Positions 9,007 through 17,066 of a stretch of DNA of 64,000 bases are shown here, piece by piece (within the stretch, counting starts at the first letter, position 1; each line of letters opens with the position of its first letter). Source of the stretch: UBA2988 sp965237965 (GTDB taxonomy: Bacteria > Gemmatimonadota > Gemmatimonadetes > Longimicrobiales > Gaopeijiaceae). The DNA lies in the NCBI GenBank assembly GCA_965237965.1, contig CBDEGT010000002.1, forward strand, positions 124,001 to 188,000, given 5' to 3'. Under the pieces are notes generated by a model. It searched no databases, was not told where the DNA came from, and saw only the letters and a program-made list of their open reading frames with translations. Made by a program: the position numbers and the translations under genes.

Positions 9007-9118
9007 GGAGCAGAAGACGACCTAGAGGCTCGTCACCTCCGTCGGGTGTAACCTTTTCACCCGCCACGAATGAGCAATTTTCGTCCGGCGTTGACAGGGG
9101 TCTCGTTTTAGGGGGGCA

Positions 9119-9419
9119 GATCAGGAACGCGGGTGCTTCCGAGACGCTTGTTGAGCCATTTGTCGATGACATTTCGGTTGGGGCGTGAGCGGCCTCTGCA
9201 ATGTGCAGCAGCCAAGTGTACGAGGGTCTCCAATCGAATTGTATTAGCCTGGAGAGCGGGCACAGTGAGGAGTCCGGCAAGCATAGGGACAGTAGACTTC
9301 GGATCGCGCCTGCCCATGCAACGGGCGAGACGTCTCAACTCAGGAGCATTTAGCGGAATCACTTCGAACCGGATGACGGCGAAATCGATAAGACAGGCCT
9401 GCTTCGGGATACGATCCAA
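9119..9419 (-). pseudogene. hypothetical protein, N-terminal ~100 residues, cut by IS3 copy 1
   Basis: Minus-strand frame MDRIPKQACLIDFAVIRFEV...RLARCMGRRDPKSTVPMLAG...NTIRLETLVHLAAAHCRGRS...WLNKRLGSTRVPDLPP. Composition is protein-like and lacks the Arg/Pro bias of antisense frames. The frame ends in the terminus of the IS3 element at 9118, so the gene has lost its 3' part. I do not recognise the family. Confidence 0.45.
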
Positions 9420-9439
9420 GCAGGTGGTTGGTCAAGCCT

Positions 9440-10484
9440 AAGGCGTTCCGCCGGAACGTCGGAGCCGATGAAGTCCGGGATCTCATGGCCTTCTACGAGG
9501 AGGGCGCGGCCGCGGGCGGCTTCGAGGAGGGGGTCCGCACCGCGCTCGAGGCGATCCTGGCGAGCCCGCGCTTCGTTTTCCGCTTCGAGCCCCCGCCCCG
9601 GGACGTGCGCCCGGGCGAGAGGTATGCGGTCGGAGAGGATCAACCCGGATGTACGCTCTTACCCGGACTTCCATCAGCAGCTGAAGGACGCCATGCTCCG
9701 CGAGACGGAGCTGTTCTTCCACGGCCTGGTGAGGGAGGACCGGTCCGTGCTCGAGCTGTTCACGGCCGACTACACGTTCGTCAACGAGCGGCTGGCTCGG
9801 CACTACGGCATTGCGGGCGTCACGGGCGAGGAGTTCGTGCGCGTGACCTACCCCGACGGTCGGCGTAGGGGGCTACTCGGACACGGGAGCGTCTTGACGG
9901 CCACGTCGCTCGCGGGTCGCACCTCGCCGGTGCTCAGGGGCAAGTGGGTGATGGAGGTGATCCTGGGCACGCCGCCACCGCCTCCTCCGCCCGGCATTCC
10001 CGACCTCGACCAAACCGACGCCACGAGGGAAGGTCGTACGCTGAGCACGCGCGAGCGCATGGAGGTGCATCGCGCGAGCCCGGTCTGCGGGTCTTGCCAC
10101 AGCGTGATCGACCCGATCGGGCTGGCGTTGGACAACTTCGACGTGACCGGTCGGTGGCGCACACGCGAGAATGGAGCGGCCCTCGATACGCGCGGAGTGC
10201 TCTTCGACGGAACGCCCGTGGAGAGCCCCGCCGACCTGCGGCGGGCGCTGCTCGATCGGCCGATCTCGATCGTGCGCAATTTCACCGCAAACCTGCTCAC
10301 GTATGCGCTCGGCCGCCGCATCGAGTACTTCGACATGCCCGAAGTGCGACGGATCGCGCGTCGCGCCGAGGCCGAGCAGTTCCGCATCTCCGCCTTCGTC
10401 AAGGGCATAGTGGAGAGCGACGTCTTCCGGATGCAGCGGGCTGATCCGGCCACGGCGAGCACCGGGTCCACCGGCCTACCGTGA
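9440..10484 (+). pseudogene. DUF1595/DUF1592/DUF1588/DUF1585 protein (planctomycete-type cytochrome c family), 5' lost and internally deleted
   Basis: The first ~65 residues (AFRRNVGADEVRDLMAFYEE, LEAILASPRFVFRFE; DUF1595 and start of DUF1592) read in one frame to about 9630. After a deletion of most of DUF1592 the rest continues in another frame: SYPDFHQQLKDAMLRETELF, DUF1588 (GLLGHGSVLTATSLAGRTSP, VLRGKWVMEVILGTPPPPPP) and DUF1585 (SPVCGSCHSVIDPIGLALDN, NLLTYALGRRIEYFDMPEV). The N-terminal DUF1587 and cytochrome parts are missing. These proteins pair with DUF1552 proteins, and one follows directly. Role in this group is unproven; probably periplasmic or surface. Confidence 0.8.
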
Positions 10485-11890
10485 CCTTCCTGACCGGTCG
10501 CCACGTCTCGCGCCGCACCTTCCTCCGTGGCGCCGGAGCCGCGGTGGGGCTGCCCTTCCTCGAAGCCATGGTTCCGGCGGGGCGGAGACAGATCGTAAAC
10601 CCCGATCCGACGCGTCTGATCGTGATCGAGATCGTGCATGGAGCGGCGGGGGCCAGCGAGTGGGGCACGCGGCAGAATCTCTGGTCCCCTGCGGCGATGG
10701 GCCGAGACTTCGACCTCAGCCGGGGCGCGCTACGCCCGCTCGAACCGTTCCGGGACCATCTGACCATCGTCAGCAACACCGACGTGCGCATGGCCGAGGC
10801 CTACGATCCGACGGAAGTCGGGGGCGATCATTTCCGCTCGAGCGCGGTCTTCCTGACGCAGGAGCACCCCGCCCAGACGGAAAGCTCCAACGTCCGCGTC
10901 GGAACCTCGCTCGACCAGCTCTACGCCCAACGCTTCGGGCAAGACACGCCCATCCCGTCCATGCAGCTATGCATCGAGAACGTAGACCAGGCGGGTGGGT
11001 GCGGGTACGGATACGCGTGCGTCTACACGGACGCGCTCAGTTGGGCCTCGCCCACCACGCCGCTTCCGATGATCCGCGATCCGGGCGTTGCGTTCGAACA
11101 GCTGTTCGGGGCAGGAGGGACCCCCGAGGCACGCGCACGGCGGCGAAGGACACAGCAGAGCATCCTCGATTGGATCGCGGCGGACGTGGCCAGCCTGAAG
11201 TCGGAACTGCAATCGGCCGACCGGCTTTGACTCGACGAGTACCTCGAGAACATCCGCGAGCTCGAGCGCCGGATCGGGAGGGTCGAAGCACAGAATTCCT
11301 CCGGAGAGCCCCGGCAGCTCCCCGCAGCGCCGAAGGGCGTGCCCGACTCGTTCACGGAGCACGTCCATCTGATGATGGACCTGCAGGTTCTCGCGTTCCA
11401 GTCGGACGTGACCCGAGTGTTCTCGCTCAAGCTCTCCCGCGACGCGTCGGGACGGGTGTACTCCGAGAGTGGCACCGACGCCGCGTTCCATCCGGCCTCG
11501 CACCACGGAGGCAGGGAGGAGGCCATCCTCGATTTCTCCACCATCAATCGGTACCACGTGAGCATGCTTCCGTACCTGATGGAGAGGCTGGCAGCGGCGA
11601 CCGAGGGCAACCGCAATCTGCTCGAGAAGTCGATGATCCTGTACGGGTCTCCCATGGCCGATGGAAACCTTCACAACCACCGCCGCTGTCCGCTGCTCGT
11701 GATGGGGGGCGCAAACGGGCAACTCCAGGGAGGCGTTCACCTGAAGGAGCCCGACGGTACGCCCATGGCCAACGCGATGCTTACGCTGCTCCACAAGCTC
11801 GGCATGGACGATCTGGAGGCCTTGGGAGACAGCACCGGAGCGATGTCGCTGGATCCTTCACCGCGCGCCCTCGATGATGCGCTGCCCTGA
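10481..11890 (+). pseudogene. DUF1552 protein with Tat signal, interrupted by an in-frame TGA
   Basis: Starts four bases inside the previous stop codon. The N-terminus has a Tat signal, SRRTFLRGAGAAVGLPFLEA. The frame runs 249 residues to a TGA at 11228-11230, then continues in the same frame as LDEYLENIRELERRIGRVEA...HVHLMMDLQVLAFQSDVTRV...HHGGREEAILDFSTINRYHV...LTLLHKLGMDD to 11890, the normal end of the family. A single C-to-T change in CGA (Arg) would explain the TGA. Without readthrough it yields a truncated protein. Confidence 0.85.
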
Positions 11891-12207
11891 CCCCGGACGC
11901 ACCGCGGATCCGGTACGTCCGGTGAAGTGGACCCTGCGTGCCGACGCGTTCGGCCCGGTTGCCCTTGGTCTCTTGCTGTGGGTGGTGACGCCGTCCGCTC
12001 CGGTCGCGGACAGCGCGATGAAGGGAGACGTCGCCGGCGTGCGCGCACTGCTCGCGCGAGGAGCCGACGTGAACGCCGCTCAGGGGGACGGCATGACCGC
12101 GCTCCACTGGGCGGCCATGAACGGGGGCTTCGAGATCGCGCAGGTCGTGATCGACGCTGGAGCAGACACCGAGGTGATTGTATACTTGACACCGGTGCTA
12201 AAGTCCA

Positions 12208-12372
12208 TTAACTTGTTGGTATGGAATCGTCTTTGCTGCTCTCAGTATCGCGCTCGGCCACCTTGTCCAGCTCGGCCATAGCCCGTTTGCCGAATAGGCG
12301 GACCATGATCTCGCGGTCGGTTGTCTCGCCGATGTTCCGGGGCAGCTTTCGCTTCTTAGGAGTCTGAGCCAT
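12208..12372 (-). CDS. small basic/acidic passenger protein of the IS1595 element (54 aa)
   Basis: Its ATG (12372) overlaps the transposase ATG (12371) on the opposite strand. The protein starts MAQTPKKRKLPRNIGETTDR, continues EIMVRLFGKRAMAELDKVAE and ends in a Ser/Asp-rich tail. It has a basic N-terminus, a short amphipathic helix and no membrane segment. The position of the start, its location fully inside the terminal repeats and its protein-like composition support a real gene. Function unknown; a role in regulating transposition is possible. Confidence 0.5.
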   Translation of the reverse strand: MAQTPKKRKLPRNIGETTDREIMVRLFGKRAMAELDKVAERDTESSKDDSIPTS

Positions 12373-13258
12373 GAAGGACATTAACCTCATTTCGTTGTTT
12401 GACAGGTTCGGATCGGACGAGAAGTGCAGAGAGCTGTTGGAGTCCATCCGCTGGCCACATGGCGTGGCGTGCGTGCGCTGCGGCGACATGGCCGTCGATC
12501 AACTCCAGCGCAGGAGCCAATGGGAATGCCGGGGCTGCGGCTACCAGTTCAGCGTGACCTCGGGCACGATCATGCACGACACCCACCTGCCGCTGCGCAA
12601 GTGGTTCGTTGCCATCTACCTCATGTGCGATTCCCGTAAGGGGGTCAGCGCCAATCAACTCAAGCGGCAACTGAACGTCGCCTACAAGACCGCCTGGTAC
12701 CTCTGTCACCGCATCCGCGAGGCCATGGGCAACGATCCGCTCAGCGGCCCCACGTTGGTCGGCGTGGTCGAAGTGGACGAGACGATGGTCGGCGGCAAGC
12801 GCAGGGGCGAGGACTGGCGCGAGAACAAGCACTGGGTGGCCGGCGCCATCGAGCGCGGTGGCCGCGTCCGCATCGAACGCATCCCCGACATCAAGAGACG
12901 CACGCTGCATGACTTCATCCGCCGTGCCGTGAAGGACGAAGCCGAGGCGATCTACACCGACGACCTCCGGTCCTACATCGGTATCGGAGATGAGGACACG
13001 CGTCATGAGACCGTCAACCACTCCGCTGAGGAGTGGGTCATAGGGGACGTCCACACCAACAGCATCGAAGGTGTGTGGAGCCTTTTCAAGCGCTCCATCG
13101 TCGGCACCTTCCACAAGATGAGCGTCAAGCATCTTGACCGTTACCTAGAAGAGCTCGAATGGCGGCACAACAACCGCGACAACCCGTACATCTTCCGCGA
13201 CACGCTTCGCCGGATCATGCGCACCGAGAACCTCACTTATCGGGAGCTGGTGGCCTAG
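12371..13258 (+). CDS. IS1595-family transposase (ISXO2-like)
   Basis: 295-residue transposase. N-terminal zinc ribbon with cysteine pairs in CVRCGDM and CRGCGYQF (~residues 34-58), helix-turn-helix around KGVSANQLKRQLNVAYKTAW, and an ISXO2-like DDE domain: EVDETMVGGKRRGEDW, IYTDDLRSYIGIG and HNNRDNPYIF near the C-terminus. HTNSIEGVWSLFKRSIVGTF is the characteristic family motif. Full length and undamaged. It lies within perfect terminal repeats. Confidence 0.93.
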   Translation: MKDINLISLFDRFGSDEKCRELLESIRWPHGVACVRCGDMAVDQLQRRSQWECRGCGYQFSVTSGTIMHDTHLPLRKWFVAIYLMCDSRKGVSANQLKRQLNVAYKTAWYLCHRIREAMGNDPLSGPTLVGVVEVDETMVGGKRRGEDWRENKHWVAGAIERGGRVRIERIPDIKRRTLHDFIRRAVKDEAEAIYTDDLRSYIGIGDEDTRHETVNHSAEEWVIGDVHTNSIEGVWSLFKRSIVGTFHKMSVKHLDRYLEELEWRHNNRDNPYIFRDTLRRIMRTENLTYRELVA

Positions 13259-13266
13259 ATGTCCAA

Positions 13267-13617
13267 TCACAGTCTCATCCGCACCCTTCCAAAGTGACGG
13301 AACCATAGGCGTAAACTCGCTTCCTCTGTGCTGCACTCTTCGGCCGGACCGTAAAAGCCGACTTTCTCTAGTGGTCGCACAAGAAGATTGACTTCATCTC
13401 GTGCCTCAGATCTCATAAAACTCTGGTTTCCGGGATCTGCCGGATTCATTGTTTCGGGCTCGCACACCTGCCTCAACTTGAGGTATGCTTTTTCTAAGGG
13501 TTTCTTGAGTTGCCTTCGCCTCAAGAATCCGGGTAGCCAGATGATCAGCATGCCCGCTCCCAGCGTGACAGAGTGGGACAGGGCTTCTTCCCTGATGAAC
13601 TGTATGATGGTATCCAT
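13267..13617 (-). CDS. hypothetical membrane-anchored passenger protein of the IS1595 element (116 aa)
   Basis: Starts at an ATG (13617) about 26 bp inside the right terminal repeat. One hydrophobic segment at residues ~15-32 (SVTLGAGMLIIWLPGFLRR) is followed by a soluble, charged domain with one EPETMNPADPGNQSFM stretch. It is transcribed towards the transposase and overlaps nothing. Not recognised. Because it sits between the terminal repeats it must travel with the element. Confidence 0.6.
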   Translation of the reverse strand: MDTIIQFIREEALSHSVTLGAGMLIIWLPGFLRRRQLKKPLEKAYLKLRQVCEPETMNPADPGNQSFMRSEARDEVNLLVRPLEKVGFYGPAEECSTEEASLRLWFRHFGRVRMRL

Positions 13618-14920
13618 GCCCCCACGCTAGCCACGGGGTAATCCGGTGTCAAGTATACAATCACCCTCGAGACACAGTGGGGCCAGACCCCCCTCATGTT
13701 CGCGGCCGCGGCAGACCGTACCTCCGCCGTGCGGGCGCTGCTGGCTCGCGGTGCTGACCCCTCGATCACCGCGAGCGTAATCGACATCTCGGCCAGGGCC
13801 CGAGAAGACGCGAGGCTCGAGCGCCTCCGTGACCGGCTTCTGGGGCGCTTCGAGCGCGGTCGGATCGAGCGCGCGGATCTGGTCGCGGCGGGCTACCGCA
13901 AGAAACCCTCTAACGCCGTCCGCAGCGCGAGCGCCAATCCGGCCCGAGGCGGAGACGAAACCCCGCGGGTCTCGCACGAAGAGCTCGTGGGACGCTACGG
14001 TGGGCTCACCGCGCTCCTCCTGGCCACGCGCGACGGACGCAACGGTAGCGCCCTCGCGCTGCTCGAGGCCGGGGCGGACGTCGACCAACAAAGCGCCGGG
14101 GACCGGACCTCACCCCTGCTCATGGCCGTCATCAACGGGCACTTCGATCTGGCGCTCGAGCTACTCGCGCGAGGCGCCGATCCGAACCTGGCGAGCGACG
14201 CGAACAACGCCATCCGCAGCCCGTGGACTACATGCGGCAGCAGACGACCTATCTCGAGCTCTTGCAGGCCCTGCTCGAGGCCGGGGCGGATCCGAACGCT
14301 CGTCTCGCCCACCGACTCTGGTTCACGGAGTACGGACGTGAGTACCTGGGCGTCGACTGGGCCGGCGCGACCCCGTTCCTGCGCGCAGCGCATGCGCTCG
14401 ACCTCGACGCGATGCGGCTGCTCCTGAAGCACGGAGCCGACCCGGACATCCCGACCTTCAGACCGACGATCTCAGGCCAGCCGGGATTGGCCGACGATCC
14501 GTCGGGCCTCCCGCCCGTTCCTGCAGGAGGGCCCGGGGTCCACTCCATCCACGCGGCTAGCGGGGCAGGCTACATCTACGACTCTGCCGGCAACACGCAC
14601 CGGTACGTAGAGAGCGGCTGGCTGCCGGCCGTCCGGTTCTTCGTCGAGGAGCTGGGTGTGGACGTGAACCTGCGGGACTTCGATGGTTTCACGCCGCTCC
14701 ACAACGCAGCGGCCCGCGGCGACAACGCATTGATCCTGTACCTGCTGGAGCAGGGTGCCGATCCCCACCTGGTCGCGCGCACCGGCCAGTCCACACTCGA
14801 TGCTGCCAACGGTCCGCATCAACGCCTGGTTCCGTTCGTCGAGACCGTGAAGCTGCTGGAGGAGTTGGGCGTCACCAACAACCACCGCTGCGTGTCCTGC
14901 TGACGCCACGCCCCCTCTCT

Positions 14921-15177
14921 TCAGGGTCGCGGCAACCGCGGCACCGTGAGAGGGCCAGCCTCCAGCACCCTTCCCCAGATCCTACGCCCCACCGAGTCAG
15001 CCTCCCTGATGATGCGTTCTTCGTCCATCGTGAGGACGCGGTGGCCGCGCATCACGAATTGTCCGTCGATCATGACCGACTCGATGTCACCCGGGTGCCC
15101 GCTGTGGACCAACGCCGACACGATGCGGCCCGCCGGGACCAAGTGGGCGCGCAGGGTGTCGACGATGAGGATGTCCG
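14921..15177 (-). pseudogene. amidohydrolase (ATZ/TRZ-like), C-terminal fragment
   Basis: The last ~85 residues of a metal-dependent amidohydrolase: DILIVDTLRAHLVPAGRIVS, ALVHSGHPGDIESVMIDGQF and HRVLTMDEERIIREADSVG, ending in a normal stop. This is the strand-rich C-terminal subdomain after the barrel. Upstream of 15177 the sequence becomes antisense of a histidine kinase, so the catalytic barrel is lost. The two genes are joined tail to truncated head. Confidence 0.7.
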
Positions 15178-17066
15178 AGCTGTTCGGCGACGACGTCGAG
15201 GGCGAGTGTTTTTGGGACCTCTGCCCCGATTTCTCCGCTTCCGCCCGGGAGCGCGTTCTCCAGGGAGGACAGACGGTCCGCGAGGACGTGAGGCATGGCA
15301 AGGCCTGGCTTCGGCTTACCGTGGCTCACGTAGCCGACACGGAGCACATCTTCGTCTTCGGCAGTGATGTCACGAACGAAAAGGCGGCCGAGCGCGAATT
15401 GGCCGAGCGCGCCCGCTTCCCGGCGATGAACCCCGGCGCCGTAGTCCGGCTCGCCGCCGAGGGGACAGTCATCCGCGCGAACCCTGCAGCCAGCCGCCTG
15501 TTTGGTCGGGACAGCATTCAAGGTCTCTCGTGGGTGGACCTGTCACCCGGCATGGACGGCGGGCTACTTGCTCGGGTGCGTGGTGGTGCTGACCTCGTTC
15601 AGTACGAGGCAGACATCGATGGTCGCTGCTTCTCCTTTACGCTCCGCCACGAACCACTCGCCGATCAGGTCTTCGTGTACGGCTCGGACGTCACGGAGCT
15701 AAAGAGCGCCGAGCGAGCGTTGGCCGAGTTGGCGCGCTTCCCTGACATGAACCCTGGCCCCGTCTGCCGGCTGTCGCGCGAGGGGGAGGTACTCCTGGCC
15801 AACCCCGCGGCACGCACCGTGTTCGGACCTGGAGACCCGACCGGTCGCAACTGGCTCGATCTCGTGCCCGCCGCCGGGGGAGACTTCTGGCAATCGCTTT
15901 TGTCGTCCGGCAAGACCGCGGCTATGGAAGCGACCATCGGCGACCGCCATTTCGTACTCACGCACGCCCCTGGAACCGAGGGTGTTTTCGTGTTCGTGTA
16001 CGGCTCCGACGTCACGCGCGAGAAAGAGGCCGAGCGGGCGCTGCGTCAGAGCGAAAAGATGGCTACGCTGGGTACGCTAGCCGCGGGCGTGGCGCATGAA
16101 CTCAACAACCCGGCCGCCGCTGCCCAGCGTGCCTCTGAGCAGCTCGAGCAGGCATTCGGGGCGTTGCAGGCCGCACGGATGGCACTCGGGGCCTCGATTG
16201 CCAGCGAGGATGTCGACCGGATCGTCCAGGAACTAGACGGGAAGGCACGCGAGGCGTCTGCCTGTCCGTGCGATTTGGATCCACTGGAGCGTAGCGACCT
16301 CGAGGCTCGATTGGAGGACTGGTTGGACGAGCGCCGAGTCGATTCTCCTTGGGAGGTGGCACCGTCGCTCGTCGAGGCGGGCGTCGACATCGCCGCATTG
16401 AACGACTTCGCCAAGGACGTGGGCCCGGAGAACCTGGGCGTGATCGCGGCGTGGTACGCGCACACGCACGGGGTCTACCGACTTCTCGAGGAGATCCGTC
16501 AGGGGGCCTCCCGCCTCGTCGAGATCGTAGGGGCCATGAAGGCCTATTCGTACTTGGGACAGGCACCGATCCAGAACGTCGACGTGAACGAGGGGATCCG
16601 GAACACGCTGGTGATACTGCGGAGCAAGCTCAAGGCGGGCGTCGTGGTGCGGCAGGAGCTGGCGCAGGACCTTCCACGGATCGAAGCCCTCGGCAGTGAG
16701 CTTAACCAGGTGTGGACCAATCTCATCGACAACGCGGCGGACGCGATGGAAGGGAAGGGTGAAATCCACCTGAAGACCTCGTTGGTGGACGACCGAGTGA
16801 GGATCGAAGTGCAGGACGACGGTCCCGGGATTCCCGTGGATATCCAATCCAGGGTCTTCGACGCCTTCTTCACCACGAAGCCCCCGGGCAAGGGCACCGG
16901 CCTGGGCCTGAATACCAGCTATAAGATTGTGGAAAAGCACGCCGGATCGATCCGCATAGACTCCGAACCGGGCCGGACGCGCTTCACCGTCGAGCTACCG
17001 ATCCGGCGCCCGACGCCTAAAGAGGGAGCCGAGCGAGTCGAGGAAACGATGGAGGAAGAGGCCTGA
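15171..17066 (+). CDS. multi-PAS sensor histidine kinase, 5' end truncated
   Basis: Soluble sensor kinase. Visible domains: remainder of one PAS repeat (SELFGDDVEGECFWDLCPDF), two PAS repeats each opening with ARFPxMNPG (residues ~80-190 and ~190-300), a HisKA-like region with phosphoacceptor His in LAAGVAHELNNPAAAAQRAS, and an HATPase domain with N-box LNQVWTNLIDNAADAMEG, DDGPGIP and GTGLGLNTSYKIVEKHAGS. The region upstream of 15177 is antisense of an amidohydrolase fragment, so the original start and first PAS half are gone; ATG 15165 or 15171 could now serve. Its stop overlaps the next gene (TGATG), so the two are one operon and likely partners. Confidence 0.85.
   Translation: MSELFGDDVEGECFWDLCPDFSASARERVLQGGQTVREDVRHGKAWLRLTVAHVADTEHIFVFGSDVTNEKAAERELAERARFPAMNPGAVVRLAAEGTVIRANPAASRLFGRDSIQGLSWVDLSPGMDGGLLARVRGGADLVQYEADIDGRCFSFTLRHEPLADQVFVYGSDVTELKSAERALAELARFPDMNPGPVCRLSREGEVLLANPAARTVFGPGDPTGRNWLDLVPAAGGDFWQSLLSSGKTAAMEATIGDRHFVLTHAPGTEGVFVFVYGSDVTREKEAERALRQSEKMATLGTLAAGVAHELNNPAAAAQRASEQLEQAFGALQAARMALGASIASEDVDRIVQELDGKAREASACPCDLDPLERSDLEARLEDWLDERRVDSPWEVAPSLVEAGVDIAALNDFAKDVGPENLGVIAAWYAHTHGVYRLLEEIRQGASRLVEIVGAMKAYSYLGQAPIQNVDVNEGIRNTLVILRSKLKAGVVVRQELAQDLPRIEALGSELNQVWTNLIDNAADAMEGKGEIHLKTSLVDDRVRIEVQDDGPGIPVDIQSRVFDAFFTTKPPGKGTGLGLNTSYKIVEKHAGSIRIDSEPGRTRFTVELPIRRPTPKEGAERVEETMEEEA

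Larger units (their letters stand above)
6989..9096 (+). mobile_element. IS21-type element, complete, inserted in IS3 copy 1
   Basis: Length 2108 bp, with istA and istB. The terminal repeats start with TGT and match at about 19 of 26 positions: left TGTTAGCGGCGGCCCAAAAT from 6989, right end as complement TGTCAACGCCGGACGAAAAT from 9096. A further internal copy of the binding-site motif GGCGGCCGAAAATTGCGCA lies at 7020-7038, as usual for IS21. GGGGT flanks both sides (6984-6988 and 9097-9101), a 5-bp target duplication, so the insertion is recent and probably intact. Confidence 0.88.
6240..9118 (-). mobile_element. IS3-type element, copy 1 (group I), 3' truncated and split by an IS21-type element
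   Basis: Carries a frameshifted orfA (6650-6933) and the first half of orfB (6240 to about 6660) on the minus strand. Its upstream terminus is found beyond the IS21 insertion: TCTCGTTTTAGGGGGGCA at 9101-9118 matches the terminus of copy 2 (TCTCGTTTCAGGGGGTCA, 30490-30507). Joining 6988 to 9102 restores the run CTGGACGGGGTCTCG. The distal part of orfB, with the catalytic DDE core, and the left terminus are gone, so it cannot transpose. Confidence 0.8.
12173..13665 (+). mobile_element. IS1595-type element with two passenger genes
   Basis: Length 1493 bp. The ends are a perfect 23-bp inverted repeat at 12173-12195 and 13643-13665 (core TTGTATACTTGACACCGG). No clear 8-bp target duplication is visible: flanks ACACCGA and CTCGAGA. 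Contents: transposase (12371-13258, plus), a 54-residue gene diverging from it (12208-12372, minus) and a 116-residue membrane-anchored gene (13267-13617, minus). IS1595 elements are known to carry passengers. Confidence 0.85.
11922..14903 (+). pseudogene. secreted ankyrin-repeat protein, split by an IS1595-type element and frameshifted
   Basis: GTG start (11922), hydrophobic leader (FGPVALGLLLWVVTPSAPVA), then ankyrin repeats GDVAGVRALLARGADVNAAQ and GMTALHWAAMNGGFEIAQVV. The gene is cut at 12172 by an IS1595-type element and resumes at 13666 (TQWGQTPLMFAAAADRTSAV). Near 14210 a small deletion shifts the frame. The C-terminal repeats then run to 14903 (YLELLQALLEAGADPNARLA, GFTPLHNAAARGDNALILYL). 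It follows the DUF1592 and DUF1552 genes, a grouping I know from marine and soil bacteria. A close paralogue lies at 26035-27418. Three independent lesions. Confidence 0.85.

Noticed and set aside
11228..11230. Selenocysteine at the TGA in DUF1552
   Set aside because: Family members are not known to me as selenoproteins, Arg or Lys is expected here, and no SECIS-like hairpin directly after the codon was evident.
12168..13673. 8-bp target duplication of the IS1595 element
   Set aside because: Flanks ACACCGA and CTCGAGA do not match; similarity of AGACAC on both sides is too short.
14946..15170. N-terminal extension of the histidine kinase
   Set aside because: This stretch is antisense to the amidohydrolase fragment and has no domain of its own.
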